Shown here: positions 26,064 through 34,896 of the stretch, piece after piece
How positions within the stretch are numbered: the stretch's first letter is position 1
Layout: every line of letters starts with the position of its first letter
Assembly: GCF_004117055.1 (NCBI RefSeq)
Contig: NZ_CP026363.1
Coordinates: 1 to 64,000, forward strand
Reading direction: 5' to 3'
Source of the DNA: Brevibacillus agri
Lineage (GTDB): Bacteria; Bacillota; Bacilli; Brevibacillales; Brevibacillaceae
DNA length: 64,000 nucleotides
Translations under genes and position numbers: made by a program
Notes under the pieces: generated by a model
Databases searched by the model: none
The model's input: only the letters and a program-made list of their open reading frames with translations
Told to the model about the DNA's origin: nothing

Positions 26064-27710
26064 TTATTGTTTGATGTCAGCGTATTTGTAGTCAACAGCA
26101 CCCAGACCGTCGATGATTACGCCGTCAACCTTGTCGTTTTTCACCCAAGATTGCGTGTAGAAGTAGATTGGCATGACTGGCATTTCATCCATCAGGATTT
26201 GCTCAGCTTCAGCCAGGATCGCTTTCCGTTTTTCCGGATCTGTTTCCAGAGCGGATTGGTTCAGCAGCTCTTTGTACTTCGGATTTTCCCAACGAGTATC
26301 GTTGTTTCCGCCGTCTTTTTCCTTGAACATTTCCAGGAAGTTGATCGGATCGTTGAAGTCACCCAGCCAACCAGCGCGAGCTACTTGGTATTTACCTTGG
26401 TGTACGTCATCCAGGTATACTTTCCACTCTTTGTTTTCCAGCTTCACGTCTACACCGAGGTTTTTCTTCCATTGGTCTTGGATTGCTTCTGCGATCTTTT
26501 TGTGACCTTCGGAAGTGTTGTAGGACAGAGTCAGAGTTGGCAGCTTGCTGATGCCAGCTTCTTTCATACCTTCTTCCAGCAATTTTTTCGCTGTTTCGAG
26601 GTCTTTGTCCTTGAAGTAGCCATCTTTGTTCAGAGCCATGCTCGGTGGTACATAACCGGTTGCTGGCAACTGACCTGCCTGGAGGATGTTGTCGATCAGG
26701 CTTTGACGGTCGATCGCGTAAGCAAACGCTTTACGGATTTTCGCGTTGTTGAATGGCGCTTTTTCTGTGTTGAAGCGGTAGAAGTAAGTACCCGCGATTG
26801 GTTGGGTTGTCATTTTTCCAGACTCTTTCAGAGCAGGAATCGCGTCAGTTGGCAATGCGGAAGTTGGAGCACCTGCCCAATCCAGCTCGCCGTTTTCAAA
26901 CATGGACAGCTCAGTGTTCTCATCCTCTACCATGGAGAACTCGATTTTGTCCAGTTTTACGTTGTCTTTATCCCAGTAGTTCTCGTTTTTCACGACAACC
27001 AGTTTGCTCTTGTGTTCCCATGTTTCCATTTTGAATGGACCGTTACCCACGATTGTTTTCGCGTCAGTAGCCCATTTGTCGTTGGCTTCAACTGTTTTTT
27101 GGTGAACCGGGAAGTATGTTTTGAACGCTACCAGCTCCAGGAAGAACGGAGTTGGGTTTGTCAGTTCCACTTCCAGTGTTTTGTCGTCGAGCGCTTTTAC
27201 GCCAACGTCTTCTACTTTACCAGTACCTTTGTTGAATGCTTCCGCACCCTTCACATAGTACAGTTGGTAAGCGTAGTTGGAAGCTGTTTTCGGATCGAGC
27301 GCGCGTTTCCAGGCGAATTCGAAGTCTTTCGCTGTTACAGGATCGCCGTTGCTCCATTTTGCATCGCGAATTTTGAATGTATATTTTTTACCGTCTTCAG
27401 ATACGGTATAGCTTTCTGCTGCTGCTTCATGCACTTTGTTGTCTTTGCCTACGCGAGTCAGACCTTCGAAGGTAGCAGTGATGATTGTGCTGGAAGTAGT
27501 GTCTTCCGCGATACCTGGGTCTGCTGTTGGCGGCTCGGAGTGCAGGTTCAATTTCAGTACTTTTGGTCCCGCTGCTGGTGCAGTGGTTTCTGTTTTATTG
27601 CCTGCTGCGTTGTTATCTGCTGGCGCTGCTTGGTTGCCGCCGCCGCATCCTGCGAGTGCCGCACCAAGAACGAGGATAGAACTCATTGCTACGAAAACAT
27701 TCTTTTTCAT
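26064..27710 (-). CDS. Oligopeptide-binding lipoprotein, paralog 2
   Basis: 548 residues (MKKNVFVAMSSILVLG, lipobox ALAGCGGG, A/N-rich linker). It shows the OppA-family landmarks SEPPTADPGIAEDTTSSTII, KYTFKIRDAKWSNGDPVTAK, VGNGPFKMETWEHKSKLVVV and ARAGWLGDFNDPINFLEMFK. It binds peptides extracellularly for an ABC importer encoded elsewhere. The ribosome site is AAAGGGGGAT. It is preceded by 430 bp of very AT-rich, unusually low-GC DNA and followed by its own terminator, so it is probably a single-gene transcript. Confidence 0.94.
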   Translation of the reverse strand: MKKNVFVAMSSILVLGAALAGCGGGNQAAPADNNAAGNKTETTAPAAGPKVLKLNLHSEPPTADPGIAEDTTSSTIITATFEGLTRVGKDNKVHEAAAESYTVSEDGKKYTFKIRDAKWSNGDPVTAKDFEFAWKRALDPKTASNYAYQLYYVKGAEAFNKGTGKVEDVGVKALDDKTLEVELTNPTPFFLELVAFKTYFPVHQKTVEANDKWATDAKTIVGNGPFKMETWEHKSKLVVVKNENYWDKDNVKLDKIEFSMVEDENTELSMFENGELDWAGAPTSALPTDAIPALKESGKMTTQPIAGTYFYRFNTEKAPFNNAKIRKAFAYAIDRQSLIDNILQAGQLPATGYVPPSMALNKDGYFKDKDLETAKKLLEEGMKEAGISKLPTLTLSYNTSEGHKKIAEAIQDQWKKNLGVDVKLENKEWKVYLDDVHQGKYQVARAGWLGDFNDPINFLEMFKEKDGGNNDTRWENPKYKELLNQSALETDPEKRKAILAEAEQILMDEMPVMPIYFYTQSWVKNDKVDGVIIDGLGAVDYKYADIKQ

Positions 27711-28143
27711 ACAAGTAATCCCCCTTTTCTAAATCTTTTTTCAATATACATGCTTTTATATTATTTTTAAATATGTTTTAGAATGATTTAATAAATTTTT
27801 ATTTATTTATAAAGATGATTAATGATTTATAAAAAATAATTTATTGATAAAACTCGATGGAAAATGATTCCCGTTAGTATAGACAGCTTGAAAATGTTGA
27901 TTTATCGCGGTTTTCTCCATGGACCTCCCCACCTTTTTCTTTGCTGCACACAAGATTACCATGAGACAGCGTCAGTGAGAGGCTTGTCCCACGCCTCGTT
28001 TGAATTTTAAAAATATTTATAGTTGCGAACAGCTCTCCTCCCCATTTTGTTGATAGATGAAGAATCTCCCATCCTTTGCGCTTTATTTTTCGCCAAAAAA
28101 AGAAGGGCTATTCGCCCTTCTTCTTATCGTTCGCTTGGCTTTC
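27711..28143. other. AT-rich intergenic region upstream of peptide-binding paralog 2
   Basis: About 250 bp of almost pure A/T sequence near 27730-27860 stand out from the GC-rich surroundings. The region holds the promoter of paralog 2 and the terminator of paralog 3. I looked for a CodY-type AATTTTC/GAAAATT palindrome and saw no convincing match. There is no gene. Confidence 0.6.
28095..28122 (-). terminator. Terminator of peptide-binding protein gene 3
   Basis: On the minus strand a GAAGGGC...GCCCTTC stem is followed by seven T residues. Confidence 0.88.
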
Positions 28144-29769
28144 TTATTTAATGTCTGCCCATTTCCAGTCTACGAAGCCGAGACCGTCGAGCACAACGCC
28201 TTGTACTTTGTCGCTCTTCACATAGGAATGCGTGTAGTAGTAAATTGGCGCGGCTGGCATTTCGTCCATGAGCAGCGCTTCCGCTTGCGCCAGGATTTGT
28301 TTGCGTTTTTCCGGGTCTTTTTCCACCGCGGATTGGTTCAGCAGCTCTTGATACTTGGGATTTTCCCAGTTGGTATCGTTGTTGCTGCCTTTTTTCAGTT
28401 TGAACAGATCCAGGAAGGTGTACGGATCGTTGTAGTCGCCAGTCCAGCTAGAGCGAGCGATCTGGAACTTGCCTTGGTGCAGGTCGTCCAGGAATACTTT
28501 CCACTCTTTGTTTTCCAGCTTCACTTCTACGCCGAGCGCTTTTTTCCATTGGTCTTGGATAGCTTCCGCGATTTTCTTGTGACCTTCGGACGTATTATAG
28601 GAAAGAGTCAGAGTTGGCAGCTTGGTGATGCCTTCTTCCTTCATCCCTTCCTCCAGCAGTTTTTTCGCTGTTTCCACGTCGCCGTCCTTGAAGTACGGGC
28701 TAGTTGCCACAGCCATTGTTGGAGGTACCAGACCCATTGCCGGCTCCTGGTTCGCTTGCGTTACGTTGTCGATGATCGTTTTGCGGTCAATCGCATAAGC
28801 GAACGCTTTACGGATTTTCGCGTTGTTGAACGGCGGTTTCTCCGTGTTGAATTTGTACAGGTACGTACCCGCAATCGCACGGGTTTGCATTTTGCCGGAC
28901 TCTTTCAGTGCCGGGATTGCATCTGTTGGGAGTGCGCTTGTAGGAGCACCTGCCCAATCGAGGTCGCCGTTGTCAAACATGGACAGCTCGGTGTTTTCAT
29001 CCTCTACCATGGAGAAGTCGATCTTGTCCAGTTTTACAGCATCTTTATCCCAGTAGTTTTCGTTTTTCGCGAGAATGAGCTTGCTCTTATGCTCCCAAGT
29101 CTCGATCTTGAACGGACCGTTACCTACGTGCGTTTTGGCGTCACCCGCCCAGTTTTGTGTGGATTCGACCACTTTTTGGTTCACCGGGTAGTAGGTGTAG
29201 AAAGCAGTCAGCTCCAGGAAGAACGGAGTCGGGTTTTTCAACGTAACAACCAATGTTTTGTCATCGGTTGCTTTCACGCCCACATCTTCTGCTTTCGCTT
29301 TTCCGGTGTTGTACTCCTCAGCGTTTTTCAGGTAGTACAATTGGTAAGCATAAGTGGAGCCGAGCTTCGGATCGAGCGCTCGCTTCCACGCGTATTCAAA
29401 GTCTTTCGCTGTTACCGGGTCACCGTTGCTCCATTTGCTGTCGCGCAGGTGGAATGTATAAGTAAGTCCATCTTCAGAAACGTCGATTTTTTCCGCTACG
29501 GATTCATGCGGTTTGCCATCTTCACCGATACGAGTCAAACCATCAAAAGTCGCACGCAAAACAGCACCGGATGTGGAATCTTCAGCCAAGCCAGGGTCAG
29601 CCGTCGGCGGCTCACTCTTCATGTTCATGCGCAGAACTTTTGGACCGCTAGTTTGTTCACTTCCAGCAGAATTTCCTTGCTCTCCTGCTTTCTCGCCGCC
29701 GCCACAGCCAGCCAGCGCCGCACTCAGAACCAGGATGGAACTCATCGCTGCAAATACGCTTTTTTTCAT
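28144..29769 (-). CDS. Oligopeptide-binding lipoprotein, paralog 3
   Basis: 541 residues from ATG 29769 (AAAGGGGG upstream; the reading to 29799 is leader). Lipobox ALAGCGGGEKAG. It shares most of its sequence with paralog 2 (KSEPPTADPGLAEDSTSGAV, DGLTYTFHLRDSKWSNGDPV, FKIETWEHKSKLILAKNENY), but the C-terminal landmark is ARSSWTGDYNDPYTFLDLFK rather than FNDPINFLEMF. Peptide binding for an importer elsewhere. It has its own terminator. Paralogs 2 and 3 look like a local duplication. Confidence 0.94.
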   Translation of the reverse strand: MKKSVFAAMSSILVLSAALAGCGGGEKAGEQGNSAGSEQTSGPKVLRMNMKSEPPTADPGLAEDSTSGAVLRATFDGLTRIGEDGKPHESVAEKIDVSEDGLTYTFHLRDSKWSNGDPVTAKDFEYAWKRALDPKLGSTYAYQLYYLKNAEEYNTGKAKAEDVGVKATDDKTLVVTLKNPTPFFLELTAFYTYYPVNQKVVESTQNWAGDAKTHVGNGPFKIETWEHKSKLILAKNENYWDKDAVKLDKIDFSMVEDENTELSMFDNGDLDWAGAPTSALPTDAIPALKESGKMQTRAIAGTYLYKFNTEKPPFNNAKIRKAFAYAIDRKTIIDNVTQANQEPAMGLVPPTMAVATSPYFKDGDVETAKKLLEEGMKEEGITKLPTLTLSYNTSEGHKKIAEAIQDQWKKALGVEVKLENKEWKVFLDDLHQGKFQIARSSWTGDYNDPYTFLDLFKLKKGSNNDTNWENPKYQELLNQSAVEKDPEKRKQILAQAEALLMDEMPAAPIYYYTHSYVKSDKVQGVVLDGLGFVDWKWADIK

Positions 29770-29995
29770 TAGTGTTGACCCCCTTTGTATGTGTAACACT
29801 CCATGGAAAGCTACTTCAACAAATATACTGCATTTTTAGTAATATTGAAGACATTTTAAGCAAGTTTAATTATGTTTTATTCAAAGATCAAATTATATTA
29901 AGGGAAATAAATTCACATTCTTCATTACATGAAGTATGCCTCGCACAAGAAAAACTATGCAAATCTTAGGAGTATCGCCGCTCACCGAGGCAAAA

Positions 29996-30043
29996 CAAAA
30001 AGCCCCCTCCCATCGCGAAAAAGCGACGTCACAGGGGACTTTG
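29996..30043 (-). terminator. Terminator of the AraC-family gene
   Basis: On the minus strand AGTCCCCTGTGACGTCGC pairs with CGCGATGGGAGGGGGCT (imperfect) and is followed by T residues. Confidence 0.75.
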
Positions 30044-30050
30044 TTTACAA

Positions 30051-30857
30051 TTATAAAGTTTGGGTCTGCCGGTATTCTTGCGGCGATACACCGACAATCG
30101 CCCGGAAGTCGCGGATAAAATGCGAGTGGTCGTAGTAGCCGAGCGCGATGGACAAGTCCAGCCAGTCGCTGACGGCTCCCTGGTCGATCATCTGCGCCGC
30201 TTCGTGCAGTCGGTAGCGCTGGATTACCGATTTCGGACTGACGCCAACATAGCGGTCAAACAAGCGCTGCATCGTCCGGATGCTCATTCCGGACAGTCGG
30301 CTCGCATCCTCTACCTTCAGCACCGTCCGATCTGCCTGAATCAAGCCGACCAGCTCGCTTACTCTCTTTACATTCGGATCGCGCTCCGGCAGACGCTCGC
30401 CCAAAAACGCTTCGATGCGGCGAACCATCTGGGCGTCTTCCGGCATGGCAAGCATCTCGGCTTCCAGCGGGGCTGTCTCCACCTGAAACACTTCTTCCAA
30501 CGTAGTAACCGTGCCGTACAACTGCGAAACCGGCTTTTGCCAAAATGGATAAAAGCCGCCTGGTTTGAACTTCACTCCGAACACATGGCCTTGGCCAGCC
30601 AGCAAATGCGAGGACGTGGACAAAGCGACACCGAATATGCCTGTGGCGCCCTCTTCAAACACCAGATTCACATTGGGGTGGGCCAAAACGGTTTGGGAGT
30701 AAGGAGCTTGCCCGCGCAAATCCCACCTGACCACCCAGTAATGCTGGACGAAGTAACCGACGTCGCCGCCTGGTTCATACCTTTGCAGCGAAAACTTTTT
30801 TCCGCCAAGCATGGCATGCAGCACACCTTTTGGCAGCATGTCCTGCTTTTTTTCCAT
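30051..30857 (-). CDS. AraC-family transcriptional regulator
   Basis: 268 residues. The N-terminal part (residues ~20-150, FVQHYWVVRWDLRGQAPYSQ, HVFGVKFKPGGFYPFWQKPV) matches the DUF6597/AraC ligand domain. The C-terminal ~100 residues hold two HTH motifs: LSGMSIRTMQRLFDRYVGVS and LSIALGYYDHSHFIRDFRAI, ending VGVSPQEYRQ. It is divergent from the SRPBCC gene with a ~115-bp shared promoter region, so it probably controls that gene. It sits in the middle of the peptide-binding array; whether it also controls those genes is unknown. Confidence 0.9.
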   Translation of the reverse strand: MEKKQDMLPKGVLHAMLGGKKFSLQRYEPGGDVGYFVQHYWVVRWDLRGQAPYSQTVLAHPNVNLVFEEGATGIFGVALSTSSHLLAGQGHVFGVKFKPGGFYPFWQKPVSQLYGTVTTLEEVFQVETAPLEAEMLAMPEDAQMVRRIEAFLGERLPERDPNVKRVSELVGLIQADRTVLKVEDASRLSGMSIRTMQRLFDRYVGVSPKSVIQRYRLHEAAQMIDQGAVSDWLDLSIALGYYDHSHFIRDFRAIVGVSPQEYRQTQTL

Positions 30858-30974
30858 AGCGCCGCCTCCTGTCGCATTTTTACAATACGCCCCTCCATTA
30901 TCTGCCTATACTAAGAGTAGTAGCAACAGCAAACGATTACAATTTGAAAATGAATGGAAACAGGAGGCACTGCT

Positions 30975-31424
30975 ATGGAACTGCGTTTCGATTTTTACAT
31001 CGGGGCCACCCCGGAGCACGTCTGGCACGTTCTTACCTCGGAAGAAGGAGTCAAGCATACGTTTTTTGGCTCTGTCATCCGCTCTACTTTTCAGGTAGGG
31101 GACGATCTCGCTTATGTCGGTCCCGGAAATGATGGCGACGAAACTGTCCATGTGTACGGCAAGGTTTTGGCGTTTGAGCCGCAGCAAACCTTCAGCTTCC
31201 TGGAACATCCCGGCCCTTCGTACCACGCCAACCACGCCGAGCTTCAATCGCGCGTAACTTTCCAATTGGAGCCTGTTGGCGGATGCACGCGGCTGACGCT
31301 GATTAACGACCAGTGGATCGAAGATCACCCTTCCTTCGCCAACGCGAGCAACCATTGGCCGATGATTCTCTCCAACATCAAAACATATGCAGAAACCGGA
31401 AAAACGTTGGATTTTGGCTATTAA
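30975..31424 (+). CDS. SRPBCC (AHSA1/START-like) domain protein
   Basis: 149 residues from ATG 30975 behind CAGGAGG. MELRFDFYIGATPEHVWHVL and FLEHPGPSYHANHAELQSRV with a C-terminal long helix (NHWPMILSNIKTYAETGKTL) give the helix-grip fold of AHSA1/polyketide-cyclase-like proteins, which bind hydrophobic ligands. The function is unknown. It is divergent from the AraC regulator and convergent with peptide-binding gene 4. Confidence 0.85.
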   Translation: MELRFDFYIGATPEHVWHVLTSEEGVKHTFFGSVIRSTFQVGDDLAYVGPGNDGDETVHVYGKVLAFEPQQTFSFLEHPGPSYHANHAELQSRVTFQLEPVGGCTRLTLINDQWIEDHPSFANASNHWPMILSNIKTYAETGKTLDFGY

Positions 31425-31443
31425 TTCCGGGCAAAAAGGAAGG

Positions 31444-31491
31444 AAAACCCCAGCAGCGAGCTGCCTCGGCACTTCGCCTCTGGGGTTTTTG
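31444..31491. terminator. Bidirectional terminator between the SRPBCC gene and paralog 4
   Basis: AAAACCCCAG and CTGGGGTTTTT flank a partly paired interior (GCCTCGGC...). A runs on one side and T runs on the other allow use by both convergent genes. Confidence 0.82.
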
Positions 31492-31495
31492 CCTG

Positions 31496-33142
31496 TTACT
31501 CGACCATTTCCGCCCACTTCAGATCAATAAAGCCCAGTCCGTCCACTTGCACGCCTTTTACCTTATCACTCTGCACCCAGACATCCACGTCCGTAAACAG
31601 TGGGATTACAGGCATGGCATCCATGAAAATTTGCTCGGCTTCCGCAAAAAGCTGCTTGCGCTTCTCCGGATCACTCTCCATGGCCGACTGTTGCAGCAGC
31701 TCCTTGTAGCGCGCGTTCTCCCAGCCTGTGTCGTTGTTTCCCGTCTTCGCATCGCGGAACATCTCCAGGTAGTTGATCGGATCGTTAAAATCGGCATTCC
31801 AGCCCAAACGGCCAATCTCGTAATTCAGTTCATGCAAATCTTGCAAATGCACCTTAAATTCCTTGATCGCCAGCTTCACGTCGATGCCAAGGTTGCGCTT
31901 CCACTGGTCCTGCATGGCTTCGGCGATTTTTTTGTGGCGGTCTGTCGGGTTGTACGACATGGTGATGGTCGGAAACTGACTCAGCCCCAACTCCTGCATG
32001 CCTTCCGCCAGCAGCTTTTTCGCTGTCTCCACGTCGTTGTCGCGGAAGTAGCCCTCCGGCTTGATAATCATGGATTGCGGCAGCATCCCCATCGTAGGCA
32101 CCTGGCCGACCTGTGTGATGTTGTCCACGATGCTTTGGCGATCAACCGCATAAGCGAGTGCTTTGCGAATTTTTACGTTTTGCAGCACTCCTTTGGTGGT
32201 ATTGATTTTGTACCAATACATCGTCGCCTTTGGATGAACGACGAGTTTGCCTGCTTCTTTCAGGGACGGAATCGCATCGGTTGGCAGGCCGCCAAGCGGT
32301 TGACCCGCCCAGTCCAGCTCGCCGTTTTCAAACATGGACAGCGCTGTGTTATCATCCTCAATCATGGCAAACTCGATCCGGTCCAGCTTGACAGCGTCTT
32401 TGTCCCAATAGTTTTCGTTCTTCTCCAAAACGATCTTGCTCTTGTGCTCCCAGCCCGTCATCTTGAATGGCCCGTTGCTCACGTGTGTTGCTGCTTCATT
32501 CGCCCAGTTCGGATTGGCCTCTACGACCTTTTTGTCTACAGGATAATACGTGTAAAATGCCGTCAGTTCCAGGAAGAACGGTGTCGGGTTTTCCAATGTT
32601 ACTTCCAGCGTCTTGTCATCCAGAGCTTTTACCCCCAGCTCGTCTGCTTGCGCCTTGCCTGTGTGTACTTTTTCCGCATTTTTGATGTAGTAGAGCTGAT
32701 ACGCATACTCGGCTCCCAGCTTTGGATCGAGGACGCGTTTCCAGGCAAATTCAAAGTCGTGCGCCGTCACCGGATCGCCGTTGCTCCACTTGGAGTCGCG
32801 AATCGTGAACGTGTACACCCGTTTGTCGTCGGATATTTTCACATCAGACGCAACCGAGTTCATCGGCTTCGCGTCTTTGTCCAGCCTGGTCAAGCCGTCA
32901 AAAGTGGCACGGACGATCGCCCCTGAGGTAGTGTCCTTGGCGAGCCCAGGGTCTGCCGTCGATGGCTCGCTGGTCAGATTGGCCCGAAACACTTGCGGCT
33001 TTGTGCTGGCAGGCGCGCCAGACGAAGCCTCACCCGCAGGAGCAGCAGCAGGTGCAGTCGAAGTCGGACTGCCTCCACAGCCTGCCAAAAGACTTCCGAC
33101 CACCAATGTCAGGCCGACAAACATTTTGAATGTTCCCTTCAT
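31496..33142 (-). CDS. Oligopeptide-binding lipoprotein, paralog 4
   Basis: 548 residues from ATG 33142 (AAGGGGGAAAATTCTG upstream). Lipobox SLLAGCGG and an A/P/S-rich linker. Family landmarks: TSEPSTADPGLAKDTTSGAI, DSKWSNGDPVTAHDFEFAWK, HVSNGPFKMTGWEHKSKIVL, GRLGWNADFNDPINYLEMFR. It contains TMYWYKINTTKGVLQNVKIR where the others have GTYFYRFNTEKAPFNNAKIR, so its binding pocket may differ. Monocistronic by its flanking terminators. Confidence 0.94.
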   Translation of the reverse strand: MKGTFKMFVGLTLVVGSLLAGCGGSPTSTAPAAAPAGEASSGAPASTKPQVFRANLTSEPSTADPGLAKDTTSGAIVRATFDGLTRLDKDAKPMNSVASDVKISDDKRVYTFTIRDSKWSNGDPVTAHDFEFAWKRVLDPKLGAEYAYQLYYIKNAEKVHTGKAQADELGVKALDDKTLEVTLENPTPFFLELTAFYTYYPVDKKVVEANPNWANEAATHVSNGPFKMTGWEHKSKIVLEKNENYWDKDAVKLDRIEFAMIEDDNTALSMFENGELDWAGQPLGGLPTDAIPSLKEAGKLVVHPKATMYWYKINTTKGVLQNVKIRKALAYAVDRQSIVDNITQVGQVPTMGMLPQSMIIKPEGYFRDNDVETAKKLLAEGMQELGLSQFPTITMSYNPTDRHKKIAEAMQDQWKRNLGIDVKLAIKEFKVHLQDLHELNYEIGRLGWNADFNDPINYLEMFRDAKTGNNDTGWENARYKELLQQSAMESDPEKRKQLFAEAEQIFMDAMPVIPLFTDVDVWVQSDKVKGVQVDGLGFIDLKWAEMVE

Positions 33143-33266
33143 CAGAATTTTCCCCCTTATCAAATTTTTTCTATCGCCACCACAATATACTCGACGACAG
33201 ATTTCTTGAAAATGGGGTTCGGTGATATTTAATTAAATTTTATGAATATTTATTCTTTTGTAAACA

Positions 33267-33309
33267 GAAATAAACCCAACAGCCTTAAAGGGCCAATTGG
33301 GTTTATTTG
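33267..33309 (-). terminator. Terminator of the metNIQ operon
   Basis: AAATAAACCCAA and TTGGGTTTATTT form a 12-bp stem around GGCC...AGGCTG; it could act in both directions. Confidence 0.85.
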
Positions 33310-33331
33310 TTGATCCATCAATTACTTTTCC

Positions 33332-34171
33332 TTAGAATGCCGGGATGATGGAACCTTTGTATTCGTCTTCAATGAATTTTTTCACTTCAGGGGAGTTCAA
33401 TTCCTTCGCCAGCTTTTGGATGGCTTCGGAGTCTTTGTTGTCAGGACGAGCTACCAGGAAGTTCGCATATGGAGATTCCTTGTCTTCGATGAACAGAGCG
33501 TCTTTGGTTGGCACGAGCTTCGCTTCGAGCGCGTAGTTGGTGTTAATCAGCGCCAGGTCCACTTCTTCCAGAACGCGCGGCAGCATCGCTGCTTCAACCT
33601 CTTTGAACTTCAGGTTTTTCTTGTTTTCCACAATGTCTTTCACAGTTCCGCTGATGCCAGCGCCTTCTTTGAGCTTGATGACGCCGTTTTTCTCCAGGAG
33701 AGCGAGGGCGCGGCCGCTATTGGTCGGGTCGTTTGGCAGCGCGATAGTTGCGCCTTCCGCCAGTTCGTCAACCGATTTCACTTTTTTGCTGTAAGCGCCA
33801 AATGGCTCGATGTGAACCGCAACTACAGGTTGCAGATCCATGTTTTGTCCTTTATTGAAGTCTTCCAGGTAAGGCTTGTGCTGGAAGAAGTTTGCGTCGA
33901 GTTGTTTTTCGTTGAGCTGTACGTTTGGTTGTACGTAGTCGGTGAACTCTTGTACTTCCAGGTTTACGCCTTGTTCTTTCAGTTTTGGTGCGATGTGCTT
34001 CAGGATTGCTGCGTGTGGAACCGGAGAAGCGCCTACTTTCAATGTCACTTCTTGTTGTCCGCCTTGTGCGCCGCCTTCGGCTGGAGCTGGAGCAGTCTCC
34101 GTTTTGCCTCCGCACGCTGCCAAAGAAAATGCCAATACGGTAGAAAGTACAGATACGACTAGCTTTTTCAT
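33332..34171 (-). CDS. metQ: Methionine-binding lipoprotein
   Basis: 279 residues. Lipobox SLAACGGK, then the NlpA/MetQ fold: TLKVGASPVPHAAILKHIAP, FTDYVQPNVQLNEKQLDANF, FQHKPYLEDFN, ATIALPNDPTNSGRALALLE and LINTNYALEAKL. It binds D/L-methionine and delivers it to MetI. Last gene of the metNIQ operon, which starts behind an S-box riboswitch. Confidence 0.95.
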   Translation of the reverse strand: MKKLVVSVLSTVLAFSLAACGGKTETAPAPAEGGAQGGQQEVTLKVGASPVPHAAILKHIAPKLKEQGVNLEVQEFTDYVQPNVQLNEKQLDANFFQHKPYLEDFNKGQNMDLQPVVAVHIEPFGAYSKKVKSVDELAEGATIALPNDPTNSGRALALLEKNGVIKLKEGAGISGTVKDIVENKKNLKFKEVEAAMLPRVLEEVDLALINTNYALEAKLVPTKDALFIEDKESPYANFLVARPDNKDSEAIQKLAKELNSPEVKKFIEDEYKGSIIPAF

Positions 34172-34230
34172 AAATGATTTCCCCCTACTTTTTTTGATCT
34201 TTGTACTTGCAAACTTCTATGGGAAAGACC

Positions 34231-34896
34231 TTACTTGCGGCTGAAACGCAATACCAGGCGATCACCCAGCGACTGTAAGATCTGCACCAACACGAGCAAA
34301 ATGACGACAGTGACAATCATGACATCGGTCTGGAAGCGCTGATAACCGTAACGGATAGCCAAGTCGCCCAGACCGCCGCCGCCGATTACCCCGGACATGG
34401 CCGTGTAGGACACGAGCGCAACGGTCGTAATCGTAATTCCGGCCACCAGTCCCGGACGAGACTCTGGCAGCAGGACGTTCCAGATGATTTGCCAATTGGA
34501 CGCCCCCATCGACTGGGCGGCCTCAATGACTCCGCGATCTACCTCGCGCAGAGAGGTTTCCACCAGCCGCGCAAAAAACGGGGCGGCCCCGATCACGAGC
34601 GGCGGAATCGCTCCGAGTACGCCGAGCGAAGTGCCGACGATCAGTTTCGTGACCGGAATCAGCAAGATCATCAGAATGATGAACGGCACGGAACGCAATA
34701 CGTTGACGATGAATGAAGCAACCGAGTAAAACGCCTTGTTTTGCAGCAACTGTCCACGTGAAGTAAGGAATAAAATGATTCCCAGCGGCAAGCCGATCAG
34801 GATCGTAAACAACGTGGAGAAACCCAGCATCGTCAGTGTGTCTAGTGTACCCTCAGCGATCTCCGACCAATCCACATTTTCCATTGTCCAGTCCAT
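34231..34896 (-). CDS. metI: Methionine ABC transporter permease
   Basis: 221 residues, five membrane helices, starting MDWTMENVDWSEIAEGTLDT. Contains VASFIVNVLRSVPFIILMIL and the EAA-type loop EVDRGVIEAAQSMGASNWQI, and AVSGVIGGGGLGDLAIRYGY-like C-terminal MetI sequence. Its start directly follows the metN stop. Confidence 0.95.
   Translation of the reverse strand: MDWTMENVDWSEIAEGTLDTLTMLGFSTLFTILIGLPLGIILFLTSRGQLLQNKAFYSVASFIVNVLRSVPFIILMILLIPVTKLIVGTSLGVLGAIPPLVIGAAPFFARLVETSLREVDRGVIEAAQSMGASNWQIIWNVLLPESRPGLVAGITITTVALVSYTAMSGVIGGGGLGDLAIRYGYQRFQTDVMIVTVVILLVLVQILQSLGDRLVLRFSRK

Noticed and set aside
27720..27860. CodY or other operator in the AT-rich region
   Set aside because: No match good enough to the AATTTTC/GAAAATT palindrome; only low-complexity A/T.
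25644..29772. Plus-strand ORFs of 571-708 codons
   Set aside because: They are the complements of the peptide-binding genes; low-complexity Phe/Val-rich translations.
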